Shown here: piece by piece, positions 17,110-24,585 of the stretch
Layout: each line of letters opens with the position of its first letter
Position numbering within the stretch: position 1 is the first letter of the stretch
Origin: Bin5 sp965221145
GTDB taxonomy: Bacteria > Chloroflexota > Anaerolineae > Caldilineales > Caldilineaceae
NCBI GenBank assembly: GCA_965221145.1
Contig: OZ244877.1
Span: forward strand, 4,774,001 to 4,838,000
Length of the DNA stretch: 64,000 nt
Direction of reading: 5' to 3'
The notes under the pieces: model-generated
Databases searched by the model: none
Seen by the model: the letters and a program-made list of their open reading frames with translations, nothing else
What the model was told of the DNA's origin: nothing
Position numbers and translations under genes: made by a program

Positions 17110-18408
17110 TCACGCTGCTCCAACCAATATCTGCGCGGCTTTGGGCACACCACCCAGAGACGCGAACTCATCCCGCAGGCTGACGGCGTTCCGACGAGCG
17201 GGGGCGTCGTCCGGCAATATCTTTTGCAGGGCTTCGGCTAACAGCGGGACCGTCATCTGCTTGGGCGGGATATGATAACCGACTCCGCTGCGCACGACTC
17301 CACTGGCCTGCCGCGCCTGGTCCGCAGCCTTGGGCACGACGATCTGCGGAATCGCGTGCGTAACCAGAGCGTGGGTCGTACCGGCGCCGCCATGATGGAT
17401 CGCCGCAGCGGTGTAAGGCAGCGCCTCCCCGAATCGGATCCGCTCCACCAACGCCGAAGTCTGCGGCAGTCTGCTCCGCAGGGCCGCCGCCTCGCGTGCA
17501 GTCCAGCCGCCTTCTGAGACAGAGGCGCCAAAGCCTTTCCCGACCGCCAGAATCGGCACGCCTCCCACCTGCGCCACCGCATGGGCCGCAATAACGAAAA
17601 AATTGATGTCCCTGGTGAAGGCAGTCCCGAGGGTAATGAAGATCCATGGACGGTCCGCCGGAAGTCGGTCGAGCCAGGGAGATTCGCGCGGCTGTGGAGG
17701 CGCAGCGATCCCGCCGACCATTCGCGTCTGTGGCAGCAGCCGCGTCCCGGCGTACCAACGGGGACTCCAATAGGTCAGATGCAATGAGGGCGAACGCAGC
17801 GCCGCCGGACCGTCCAGCGCCCAATTGACGCCGGTCACGCCCAAATCGGTCAGCAGCGCGCGCACTCGCTCCTGGGCCAGTTCGCCGACAGAGCCGGGCG
17901 CGTTCCATATTTGATTGCCGCCAAATGTCCCCCGGATGGATTCAGCGGCAATCAAACCGGGGCCGGACGGTTTCGGCTGCATAGCCGGCCAACCGGCGAC
18001 GGCAAACGGCACGCCCAGAAGTTCGGCAGTGATGCCGGCCGCGGCCATAAACATCTCGCTGACGATCAGATGCGGACGAAAGCGCCTACCCGCCTCGATA
18101 AGTTCCTGCGTAGCCGCCCGCACCCGCTCCACGTCCAACCACTGATCCAGCGAGCGGATCATGCGCAGGCGTTGGAACTCCTCCTCGGAGGTCGCGCCCT
18201 GCTGTATGGCCGGCGGCGGGGGCCAGCGCCAACCGGTCTCCTGCATGATATGGACGGGAACGCCCTGCGCAGCCAGTTCACCTTCCAGTTCGCGGCCGGT
18301 GGCCCACAGGACATCATGGCCCGCCCGCATCAGTTCCACAGCTGTCGGCAAATAGCCGCCCCAGTCCAGATGGCCCGCCAGTTGAGCGGATACACATAGG
18401 AAGCGCAA
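17110..18408 (-). CDS. MGT/GT1-family glycosyltransferase with an in-frame palindromic insertion
   Basis: 432 residues. The N-terminal Rossmann half opens MRFLCVSAQLAGHLDWGGYL. The C-terminal half has the donor-binding signature HHGGAGTTHALVTHAIPQIV and PKAADQARQA of UDP-glucosyl or macrolide glycosyltransferases. It likely glycosylates a small lipophilic acceptor, which is not identifiable. Residues 152-167 (LIAAESIRGTFGGNQI) are encoded by a 47-bp palindrome (17910-17956) that also occurs in ribF, and are probably an extra surface loop. The gene is convergent with sbcC, 21 bases apart. Confidence 0.88.
   Translation of the reverse strand: MRFLCVSAQLAGHLDWGGYLPTAVELMRAGHDVLWATGRELEGELAAQGVPVHIMQETGWRWPPPPAIQQGATSEEEFQRLRMIRSLDQWLDVERVRAATQELIEAGRRFRPHLIVSEMFMAAAGITAELLGVPFAVAGWPAMQPKPSGPGLIAAESIRGTFGGNQIWNAPGSVGELAQERVRALLTDLGVTGVNWALDGPAALRSPSLHLTYWSPRWYAGTRLLPQTRMVGGIAAPPQPRESPWLDRLPADRPWIFITLGTAFTRDINFFVIAAHAVAQVGGVPILAVGKGFGASVSEGGWTAREAAALRSRLPQTSALVERIRFGEALPYTAAAIHHGGAGTTHALVTHAIPQIVVPKAADQARQASGVVRSGVGYHIPPKQMTVPLLAEALQKILPDDAPARRNAVSLRDEFASLGGVPKAAQILVGAA
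17910..17956 (+). repeat. 47-bp palindromic element, coding copy in the MGT glycosyltransferase
   Basis: Perfect 12-bp inverted ends TTTGATTGCCGC and GCGGCAATCAAA around a 23-base core. It matches the reverse complement of 21027-21073 at 45 of 47 positions. The host gene stays open through it. Confidence 0.9.
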
Positions 18409-18418
18409 GCGGCTCTCC

Positions 18419-20602
18419 TCAATCGACGCAGCCGGGGACCAGTCGATATAGCCCGCCTGTGCCTGTGCCGATCCAGACGGACCCGTCCTGCGCGGTCGCG
18501 ACTGCTTGAACCGGCCAGTTGTGCATCACCCGTTCGGCGATGATGCTGCCGTCGGCGTTCGCCAGCCGATACAGACCCGGATCGCGCCCGTACAAGGCGA
18601 AGAAGATCGTGTCGTAGGCCCACGTGATAGCCGTGGGCGCGGTGGAGTTGGGCAGGGTCAGCACCGGAGCGGTCCACCAATTTTTATTGACGCCGCCCAG
18701 CGCCATCGGGAAGCCGTAGTACGGGGTGGCATTCCCGTCACCGGCCATGGCGGCAGCGGAAAGGGCATGCGGGTCAAGCAGATCGACTTCATCACCGGCG
18801 TTGAAATCTCCGGGCACGTTGGTGGCGCCATTGTCGGTAAACCAGATGCGACCGAGCGGGTCCACGGTGATGCCATAGGGGTTGCGCACACCACGCGCCG
18901 CTGTCTGAAAGACGCCGATCGTGCGCTCGGCCAGCAGCCGGTCCAGCCGGGCGCGCACAATCCGGGCTGCGAATGGATTGCCACCGGCGGCCACATTCGT
19001 GGCCAGCGTCTCTGCCGGCAGTCCGCCGTCGCCAAGCACGATGATTCCGTCCGAATAGCCGTCCCGCACGCCCCCGGCAGAGATGTACAGCCAGCCGTCA
19101 CTGATGACGAGACCATTGTTGGCGTGGAAGAGGTGACCAGCCACAGCGAAGCCGTCAGCCAGAAGTTCATAAACGCCGCCATCGGGAATGCGTCCCACTT
19201 CGCCCGCTCGATTCAGGAAGAGCGCACCCTCATGCCAGGCCATACCGGTGATGCGGCTGGAGTCGCGCAGAATTTCATAGTAGCTGTCTCTGGAAACGCT
19301 ATGCCAGATAACGACCGAGCGGCCGGCATGAAAGGGATCGAACTGGATGTTCGGATCGAAGTTGCCGGTGGCCGGTATGTCCAGCGCGATAAACAGCCTG
19401 CCATCTGGAGCAAAGGTCAGGGCAGTGATGCTGTGGCGGTCCTGCAACAGCTCGGCCAGAAATTGCTCGGCGCAGAAGCCGCCCCGGGGAACCAACCACG
19501 GGTCGGACTCAGACGGCGCGCCCAGGTTGAGGGGAGCGGCGTGAATGCCTACACTACCGGCAGCGACGCCCCTCGGAGCGCTGCCGTCGGCGACGCTGCC
19601 CTCACTGACTCCTGTATTGGCCCCTGTATTGTCCCCTGTATTGCCGCCCCCGCTGTCACCCGTATCGCTGCCCGAATTGTCCGGAGCCGGAGCCGCACTC
19701 GTCGTCGGAACATCCGGCAGATAGGCCGCGATCTGTTCAGCATCAGGCATGGCGGCACAGCTCGCGGCCAGTGCGAGTTGTGCGCTGATATAGGGCACAG
19801 TCCCGCCATCCTCGGCGCAGTCGTTCGGCGCCCAGGTAAAATCATCGCCAGCGAGCCGCATCCACATCACGGCCGCGGACGCCGTCACTTCGCCCTGCCT
19901 GTTCGCCCCAGCCACAATCCAATCGTAAATCAGCGCCTTTTCATCGTCACTAAGCTCCCCCACCAGCGGCATCGCGCCGGAGCGGATCTGCAGCCAGAGT
20001 GTGGATGCGTCCGGATCGCCAGGCGTCACCACCGGCCCACTCTGCCCGCCGGCCATCAGGGATTCATACTCGGTCACCTGCAATTCAGCCTGCTTCACAA
20101 CACCGCTATGACAGGCGCTGCAATTCTCTTCGAGGATCGGCTGAATCTCCTCATCGTACCCCGGCGTGGAGATTGGAATCCGACGGATGGAACGGTCCAG
20201 GGAGACAAAGGGAAGCTCTTCCCCATGGCCGAAGATCGCCTCAACTCGCACCAGAGTTCCCGCGGGCGCGCGCCCCAAACGACAGCTCTCGTGGTGGGGT
20301 CGATTGCGCACATTGGCGTTGCGCTGTAGCACCGCAAAAACCGGTTGCCCCCCACCAAGACAGGCTAAGGCATCCTCCATGCCGTCAAGCATCGCAATCT
20401 CGGCGACACCTCCCAACGCATCGGGGTGGGCCGCGGGCGGCCGCGGCAAGATACGCTCGGGCCTGGATGACGCCGCGGTATCGACCTCTTCACTGACATT
20501 GGCGGGGCGGATCGGTTGAAACATGCACGCGCCGAGGAACAGAACGGCGCAGACGAGCGGTGACATGGCGGGGAAAAGGCTTGAATTGCAGCGATGACGC
20601 AT
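18419..20602 (-). CDS. Lipoprotein with cytochrome-c-like (PSCyt1) motif and sugar/sorbosone dehydrogenase-type propeller
   Basis: 727 residues. A signal peptide with basic n-region ends in the lipobox LGAC (Cys26). Residues about 148-240 resemble planctomycete-type cytochrome c domains, with CSACH at 161-165 and a following Met-containing GAMPLVGELSDDEKALIYDWI. A Gly/Ser/Asp/Thr-rich linker (about 295-335) leads to a six-bladed propeller-like region (GLVISDGWLYISAGG, GVRNPYGITVDPLGRIWFTDNG) of the glucose/sorbosone dehydrogenase type, usually PQQ-dependent. It probably acts outside the membrane in oxidation of a sugar or alcohol with electrons passed to haem. The substrate is unknown. Confidence 0.75.
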   Translation of the reverse strand: MRHRCNSSLFPAMSPLVCAVLFLGACMFQPIRPANVSEEVDTAASSRPERILPRPPAAHPDALGGVAEIAMLDGMEDALACLGGGQPVFAVLQRNANVRNRPHHESCRLGRAPAGTLVRVEAIFGHGEELPFVSLDRSIRRIPISTPGYDEEIQPILEENCSACHSGVVKQAELQVTEYESLMAGGQSGPVVTPGDPDASTLWLQIRSGAMPLVGELSDDEKALIYDWIVAGANRQGEVTASAAVMWMRLAGDDFTWAPNDCAEDGGTVPYISAQLALAASCAAMPDAEQIAAYLPDVPTTSAAPAPDNSGSDTGDSGGGNTGDNTGANTGVSEGSVADGSAPRGVAAGSVGIHAAPLNLGAPSESDPWLVPRGGFCAEQFLAELLQDRHSITALTFAPDGRLFIALDIPATGNFDPNIQFDPFHAGRSVVIWHSVSRDSYYEILRDSSRITGMAWHEGALFLNRAGEVGRIPDGGVYELLADGFAVAGHLFHANNGLVISDGWLYISAGGVRDGYSDGIIVLGDGGLPAETLATNVAAGGNPFAARIVRARLDRLLAERTIGVFQTAARGVRNPYGITVDPLGRIWFTDNGATNVPGDFNAGDEVDLLDPHALSAAAMAGDGNATPYYGFPMALGGVNKNWWTAPVLTLPNSTAPTAITWAYDTIFFALYGRDPGLYRLANADGSIIAERVMHNWPVQAVATAQDGSVWIGTGTGGLYRLVPGCVD

Positions 20603-20687
20603 TGAATGAGAACCTGTTCACAAATCGGCAGAGGGCGTCCTCAACCATCGGTTATGCTGCGCCCGGATGAATTCCTACTCCCCAGAA

Positions 20688-20747
20688 TTTGAAGATTTTT
20701 TGGCGGACATGTCTTCCATAGGAGCGCCAATACAAGAAATCATCAAA
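20688..20747 (-). repeat. 60-bp palindromic element, copy 4 (supplies the ribF stop codon)
   Basis: TTTGAAGATTTTTTGGCGGA at the left and GAAATCATCAAA at the right. On the minus strand ribF runs into the element, and its TGA stop (20743-20745) lies inside the element's first bases. Confidence 0.85.
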
Positions 20748-21774
20748 AGGTAGAATCGGGAAGCGCCGTCTCCTCTCTCAACACGCGGCGCGTGACGGAG
20801 ATATCCCGCTGAATCTGGTCGACGAGCGCCGGCAAGCCATCAAAACGTTTCTCGTCGCGCAGGCGGACAACAAAGGAAATGGTCAGTTGCTGTCCATACA
20901 GTTCGCCGGATTCGCCCGCTGCCGGAAAGTCCAGCAGGTGCGTTTCGATGCGGCGCTGGCGCCCGTCTACGGTAGGCCGCACGCCGATATTGGTAACGCT
21001 GGCGCGGGGCTTGGTCGAACAATTGTTTTGATTGCCGCTGACTCCATCCGGCGGACATTTGGCGGCAATCAAATCCGGCAGATGTGCCCACGTTGCATAG
21101 ACGCCGTCGGCGGGGATAAGCCGCTGTGGGGCGGGCCGGATATTGGCGGTGGGCACGCCAATTGTGCGCCCGCGACGCTCGCCCTCCTCGACGACGCCAA
21201 CGATTGGATAGGGCCGACCCAGCATCTGCGCCGCATCCGTCACAGCGCCGGTCAACAGACTCTGACGAATCTGACGACTGTGTATCTCACCGCCCGTGCA
21301 TGTGATCGGTTCGATTACCTTTACATCATAGCCGAGCCGCGTCCCCAGCGTCCGCAGGACGTCGACATTGCCGCTGCGCCCCCGCCCCAGCGCAAAATCC
21401 GGCCCCACAACCAGCCGGGCAAGCCCCAAACGCTCCACGAGAACCGCCATAAACTGGGCAGGAGTCAGGCTGGCGAATTCCATGTCAAACGGCTGAATGA
21501 TCCCCAGATCTAAGCCGCACCGTTCGATCAGCCGCAGACGCTCCTGTGGTGTGGTCAACAGGCGCAAGGGAAGATTCGGTTGCAGCACGGCCATTGGGTG
21601 AGGATCGAACGTGAGCAGGGCGGCCTTGGTCGCAGGCGAATGGTTCGCAGCGTCCGCCTGCAAGACGCGTAAGAGCGCCTGATGGCCCAGATGAACACCG
21701 TCAAAATTTCCAATCGTCAGAAAGGTCGGGCCGGAAAACCGGAGAGATCGCAGATCACCGCGCCAGATTCTCAT
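20743..21774 (-). CDS. ribF: Bifunctional riboflavin kinase / FAD synthetase with an in-frame palindromic insertion
   Basis: 343 residues, longer than the usual 300-320. GNFDGVHLGHQ (about 23-33) and the HSRQIRQSL region mark the N-terminal FMN adenylyltransferase. GVPTANI, GVYATWA and SVTNIGVRPTV mark the C-terminal riboflavin kinase. It makes FMN and FAD. Residues about 235-250 (LIAAKCPPDGVSGNQ) are extra and come from a 47-bp palindrome (21027-21073). They lie in the kinase domain, between GVYATWAHLP and SVTNIGVRPT. The stop codon lies in a second repeat. ribF is the last gene of the nusA-truB operon. Confidence 0.93.
   Translation of the reverse strand: MRIWRGDLRSLRFSGPTFLTIGNFDGVHLGHQALLRVLQADAANHSPATKAALLTFDPHPMAVLQPNLPLRLLTTPQERLRLIERCGLDLGIIQPFDMEFASLTPAQFMAVLVERLGLARLVVGPDFALGRGRSGNVDVLRTLGTRLGYDVKVIEPITCTGGEIHSRQIRQSLLTGAVTDAAQMLGRPYPIVGVVEEGERRGRTIGVPTANIRPAPQRLIPADGVYATWAHLPDLIAAKCPPDGVSGNQNNCSTKPRASVTNIGVRPTVDGRQRRIETHLLDFPAAGESGELYGQQLTISFVVRLRDEKRFDGLPALVDQIQRDISVTRRVLREETALPDSTF
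21027..21073 (-). repeat. 47-bp palindromic element, coding copy in ribF
   Basis: Same 12-bp inverted ends as the 17910 copy but in the opposite orientation relative to the host gene. Both orientations are free of stops in the frame used (LIAAKCPPDGVSGNQ here, LIAAESIRGTFGGNQ in the other). Confidence 0.9.
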
Positions 21775-21833
21775 GTCAAATCAGTTTCTGGTTCTTGGTT
21801 TTCAGCGGAAACGGACAGACTGAAAACGCAAAA

Positions 21834-21893
21834 TTTGAAGATTTCTTGGCGGACATATCTTCTCTTGAAACGCCAATACAAGAAATCATCAAA
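21834..21893 (-). repeat. 60-bp palindromic element, copy 5
   Basis: TTTGAAGATTTCTTGGCGGA through AAGAAATCATCAAA. It lies between truB (stop eight bases away) and ribF. Confidence 0.85.
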
Positions 21894-21900
21894 CTGGCTC

Positions 21901-22851
21901 CTAAAAACTCCCCAGATGTTGAGCAAGCCACTTTTCGGCTTTCCATAATGTGCCGTCTCCGCTCCCATCAGCCGCCAGCGCGCGCGCAATGCCCAGAAAG
22001 CGGCCGCGACGATCATAGGCGGCGGCGAGCGGGGCTGGGAAGGCGCGGCTCTGATAGACCTTTTGTCCGTGTCCCAGGCGGACCCGTTCCTCTTCACTGA
22101 CGGTCAGACGGGGCATCCCCAGGCCGGCATCCGGCGCTACCAGCAGGTCGACCAGACGACCGGCGCCAGCGGCCTCTTCAATGGTCGGCAGCGCCGACGC
22201 ATCGGCGACGGAAAACGGACCGGCTCCCAATCGGCGCAGATAGCTCAGGTGGGCAGCTGTGCCCAATGCCTGCCCCAGCGCGTGGGCCAGGCTGCGTACA
22301 TACGCGCCGGCGGAACAGCGTATCCTGAGAAGGATTTCATCCGGCGGCGCAAGGGCAAGCAGCTTGATCTCGTGAAACGTAACCGACCTCGGCGCTACAT
22401 CCACCGCCTCACCGCGCCGGGCTTTGCGATGCAGGCTTTCACCCCCCTGCTTCAATGCCGAGTAAATCGGTGGCTTCTGTGCGATTTGGCCCCGAAACGC
22501 GGCCAGAGCATCCTCTACATCAACTTCAGTCAGGGGGGGAATCGAGCTTTGCTCGACCGTTCGACCGACAGCGTCGTATGTATCGGTGGCGCGCCCCAAC
22601 GTCACGCGGGCCTCGTATGTTTTGTCGTGCCCCTGATAGTACTCCACCAGGCGCGTTGCAACGCCCAGACACAACACCAGCAGTCCGCTTGCCATTGGGT
22701 CCAACGTGCCGGTGTGTCCGATGCGTCTTTGCTGACTCCAACGCCGGACGCGTTGCACAATGTCGTGGCTGGTCGGCAGTTCGGCCGCTACCGGAGACCC
22801 TGGACGGCCCGGTTTATCGACAAGGAGAATGCCGTGCAGATCGGTTTTCAT
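21901..22851 (-). CDS. truB: tRNA pseudouridine(55) synthase TruB
   Basis: 316 residues. ILLVDKP near the start, the catalytic-Asp motif GHTGTLDPMASGLLVL, KTYEARVTLGRATDT, and KPPIYSALKQGG are diagnostic. It converts U55 to pseudouridine in the T-loop of tRNAs. Between DKP and TSHDIVQ there are about 11 extra residues (GRPGSPVAAELP) where the family has a short GMTSHD turn, possibly another repeat-derived insertion. Its position after nrnA and before ribF matches the common rbfA-nrnA-truB-ribF order. Confidence 0.95.
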   Translation of the reverse strand: MKTDLHGILLVDKPGRPGSPVAAELPTSHDIVQRVRRWSQQRRIGHTGTLDPMASGLLVLCLGVATRLVEYYQGHDKTYEARVTLGRATDTYDAVGRTVEQSSIPPLTEVDVEDALAAFRGQIAQKPPIYSALKQGGESLHRKARRGEAVDVAPRSVTFHEIKLLALAPPDEILLRIRCSAGAYVRSLAHALGQALGTAAHLSYLRRLGAGPFSVADASALPTIEEAAGAGRLVDLLVAPDAGLGMPRLTVSEEERVRLGHGQKVYQSRAFPAPLAAAYDRRGRFLGIARALAADGSGDGTLWKAEKWLAQHLGSF

Positions 22852-22867
22852 AGTTTCCAGTAGTCAG

Positions 22868-22927
22868 TTTGATAATTTCTTGTATTGGCGCTCCAATGGA
22901 AGACATGTCCGCCAAAAAATCTTCAAA
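22868..22927 (+). repeat. 60-bp palindromic element, copy 6
   Basis: TTTGATAATTTCTTGTATTG through CCGCCAAAAAATCTTCAAA, in the 116-base gap between nrnA and truB. Confidence 0.85.
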
Positions 22928-22967
22928 TTTCCAGTTCTTCGTTTTCAGACGATCGCCCACTGGAAAC

Positions 22968-24053
22968 TCAAAACTCAGATATGCTCTGGCGACGCAGTTC
23001 GTGCAACGCTGCCACAACACGGGCCGCCACCTCCTGCAACCTGCCTGCAACAGTACAGCCGGCCGCCGGTGGATGTCCACCGCCCCCAAACGCGAACGCC
23101 ACCTGACTCACGTTGAACCCGGGTTTGGCCCGAAAGCTGCACTCGATCAACTCCTGTCCGCTTTGGGTAAAACGTTGCGCGAATGTAACGCTGATGTCAG
23201 CCTCTCGCGCCGTCACAAGGAAGTTGGCAAGGCCATCGCTCTGGTTAAGTTCGACACCGCTCCGCTGGCGGCTCTCGGCGTTGAGAATCGCCCAGATGAT
23301 TCCGTCCTCCATTTGCACAGTAGACAGACCGGCGCCCCACAACTTTACGAGGCTGAACGGTCGGCTATCCAGTGTGTTGCGGACGATATGGCTCAGATCT
23401 GCGCCCGCGCTCAACAGCCGCAAACTCACTTGCAGCACATTCGCATCCGTATTGGCCGTGCGAAAACAGAGGGTGTCGGTCACGAGACCGGTCAGCAGCG
23501 AGACGGCGATCTCCTCGGTGAGCGGCACGCCCAGGGCATCCTTCAGACGCACGAGCATCTGGCATGTGGCTGCGCAGCCTGCATCCACCCAGTTTTCAGT
23601 GCCGAAAAACGTATTGGTGATATGATGATCAATCACAATCAGCGGAATCTGATCGTGGATTTCGGGGCAATAGACGGTGCCCACTCGGTCAATGCTGGAC
23701 GTGTCCAGGCAGACGATCAGATCGTAGCTGTGGGCAACGTCCGCGCCCCTCCCGAGCAGGGGCGTATCGAACAGTTCCGCTGGCCCGATGATCGTCTCCA
23801 CGCCGGGGAGAAACTGATACTCCTGCGTCAGCTTGTCCTGGAGAGCCAGGACCGGACGCTTACCCATCGCGCGCAAGATTCCGCCCAGGCCGAGCAGACT
23901 GCCGACCGCATCGCCGTCCGGGCTGACGTGGCTGATGCAGAGGATATGATGGCTGGCTTCGAGGAGACTGAGCAGGAGGGGGGGCGGCGCAACAAGGGCA
24001 CCCTCTCGGCCGCAGGCGGCACCCTGCCTTAACAGGGACGCATCAGGGTTCAT
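22968..24053 (-). CDS. nrnA: DHH-family oligoribonuclease / pAp phosphatase NrnA
   Basis: 361 residues. DHH-family motifs ISHVSPDGDAVGSLLGL, CLDTSSIDR, VIDHHITN and the DHHA1 substrate motif GGGGHPPAAGC are all present. It degrades short RNA oligomers and pAp in the cytoplasm. The start codon overlaps the rbfA stop (ATGA), so the two are translationally coupled within the nusA operon. Confidence 0.93.
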   Translation of the reverse strand: MNPDASLLRQGAACGREGALVAPPPLLLSLLEASHHILCISHVSPDGDAVGSLLGLGGILRAMGKRPVLALQDKLTQEYQFLPGVETIIGPAELFDTPLLGRGADVAHSYDLIVCLDTSSIDRVGTVYCPEIHDQIPLIVIDHHITNTFFGTENWVDAGCAATCQMLVRLKDALGVPLTEEIAVSLLTGLVTDTLCFRTANTDANVLQVSLRLLSAGADLSHIVRNTLDSRPFSLVKLWGAGLSTVQMEDGIIWAILNAESRQRSGVELNQSDGLANFLVTAREADISVTFAQRFTQSGQELIECSFRAKPGFNVSQVAFAFGGGGHPPAAGCTVAGRLQEVAARVVAALHELRRQSISEF

Positions 24054-24514
24054 GCATCCTCTTTCTGAGCATCAGTGGAGGAAAAGTCCGGGGAAGAGAG
24101 TGGCCCAGAGGGCGCCCCGGAGTGAGGAGAGAGAGGATGACTCTCACCCGTCACATCCTGCTGGCGTATCTCTCGTTCCTCGGCAATGCTCTGCAAAAGT
24201 ACATCCACCCGCGCGGCCTGGTCGGGCGTATCGTCGTAATAAAAGAGCAACTCCGGCACGGCGCGGAAGGTTACGCTCCGTGCCAACTGGCGCCGCAGGA
24301 AAGGGGTGGCTCGCTTCAGTCTGGCGAGAACTGCGCTGCGCTGAATGTCGCTATCCTGATGAATATAGACTTTGGCCACGCGCAGATCGCGGCTGACCTC
24401 GACATTCGTCACCGCCAACAGCTCCAACGTCGGGTCATCCAGTCCGTTGCCGATCAAAATCGAGAGTTCCTGATAGAGCAGTTCCGCTGCCCGTTCCTGA
24501 CGAATGGTATTCAT
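24050..24514 (-). CDS. rbfA: Ribosome-binding factor A
   Basis: 154 residues. RAAELLYQELSILI, LELLAVTNVEVSRDLRVAKVYI and the late LLFYYDDTPDQAARVDVLL are RbfA landmarks of the KH-like fold that binds immature 30S subunits. The last 35 residues (from about 120) are a low-complexity Ser/Pro tail, partly encoded by a purine-rich palindrome (24104-24140). It lies 71 bases after infB and overlaps nrnA. Confidence 0.93.
   Translation of the reverse strand: MNTIRQERAAELLYQELSILIGNGLDDPTLELLAVTNVEVSRDLRVAKVYIHQDSDIQRSAVLARLKRATPFLRRQLARSVTFRAVPELLFYYDDTPDQAARVDVLLQSIAEEREIRQQDVTGESHPLSPHSGAPSGPLSSPDFSSTDAQKEDA
24104..24140. repeat. Purine-rich palindrome in the rbfA 3' end
   Basis: GAGTGAGGAGAGAGAGGATG, then CTCTCAC. 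It encodes the Ser/Pro/His part of the RbfA tail and belongs to the same family as 5626-5680 and 32232-32281. Confidence 0.45.
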
Positions 24515-24585
24515 GAAACGTTAGGGTAGTCAGTCTTTGGTGTTTCGATGCGCCCACTATAAACCAAAAACTGAAAACCAGAAAC

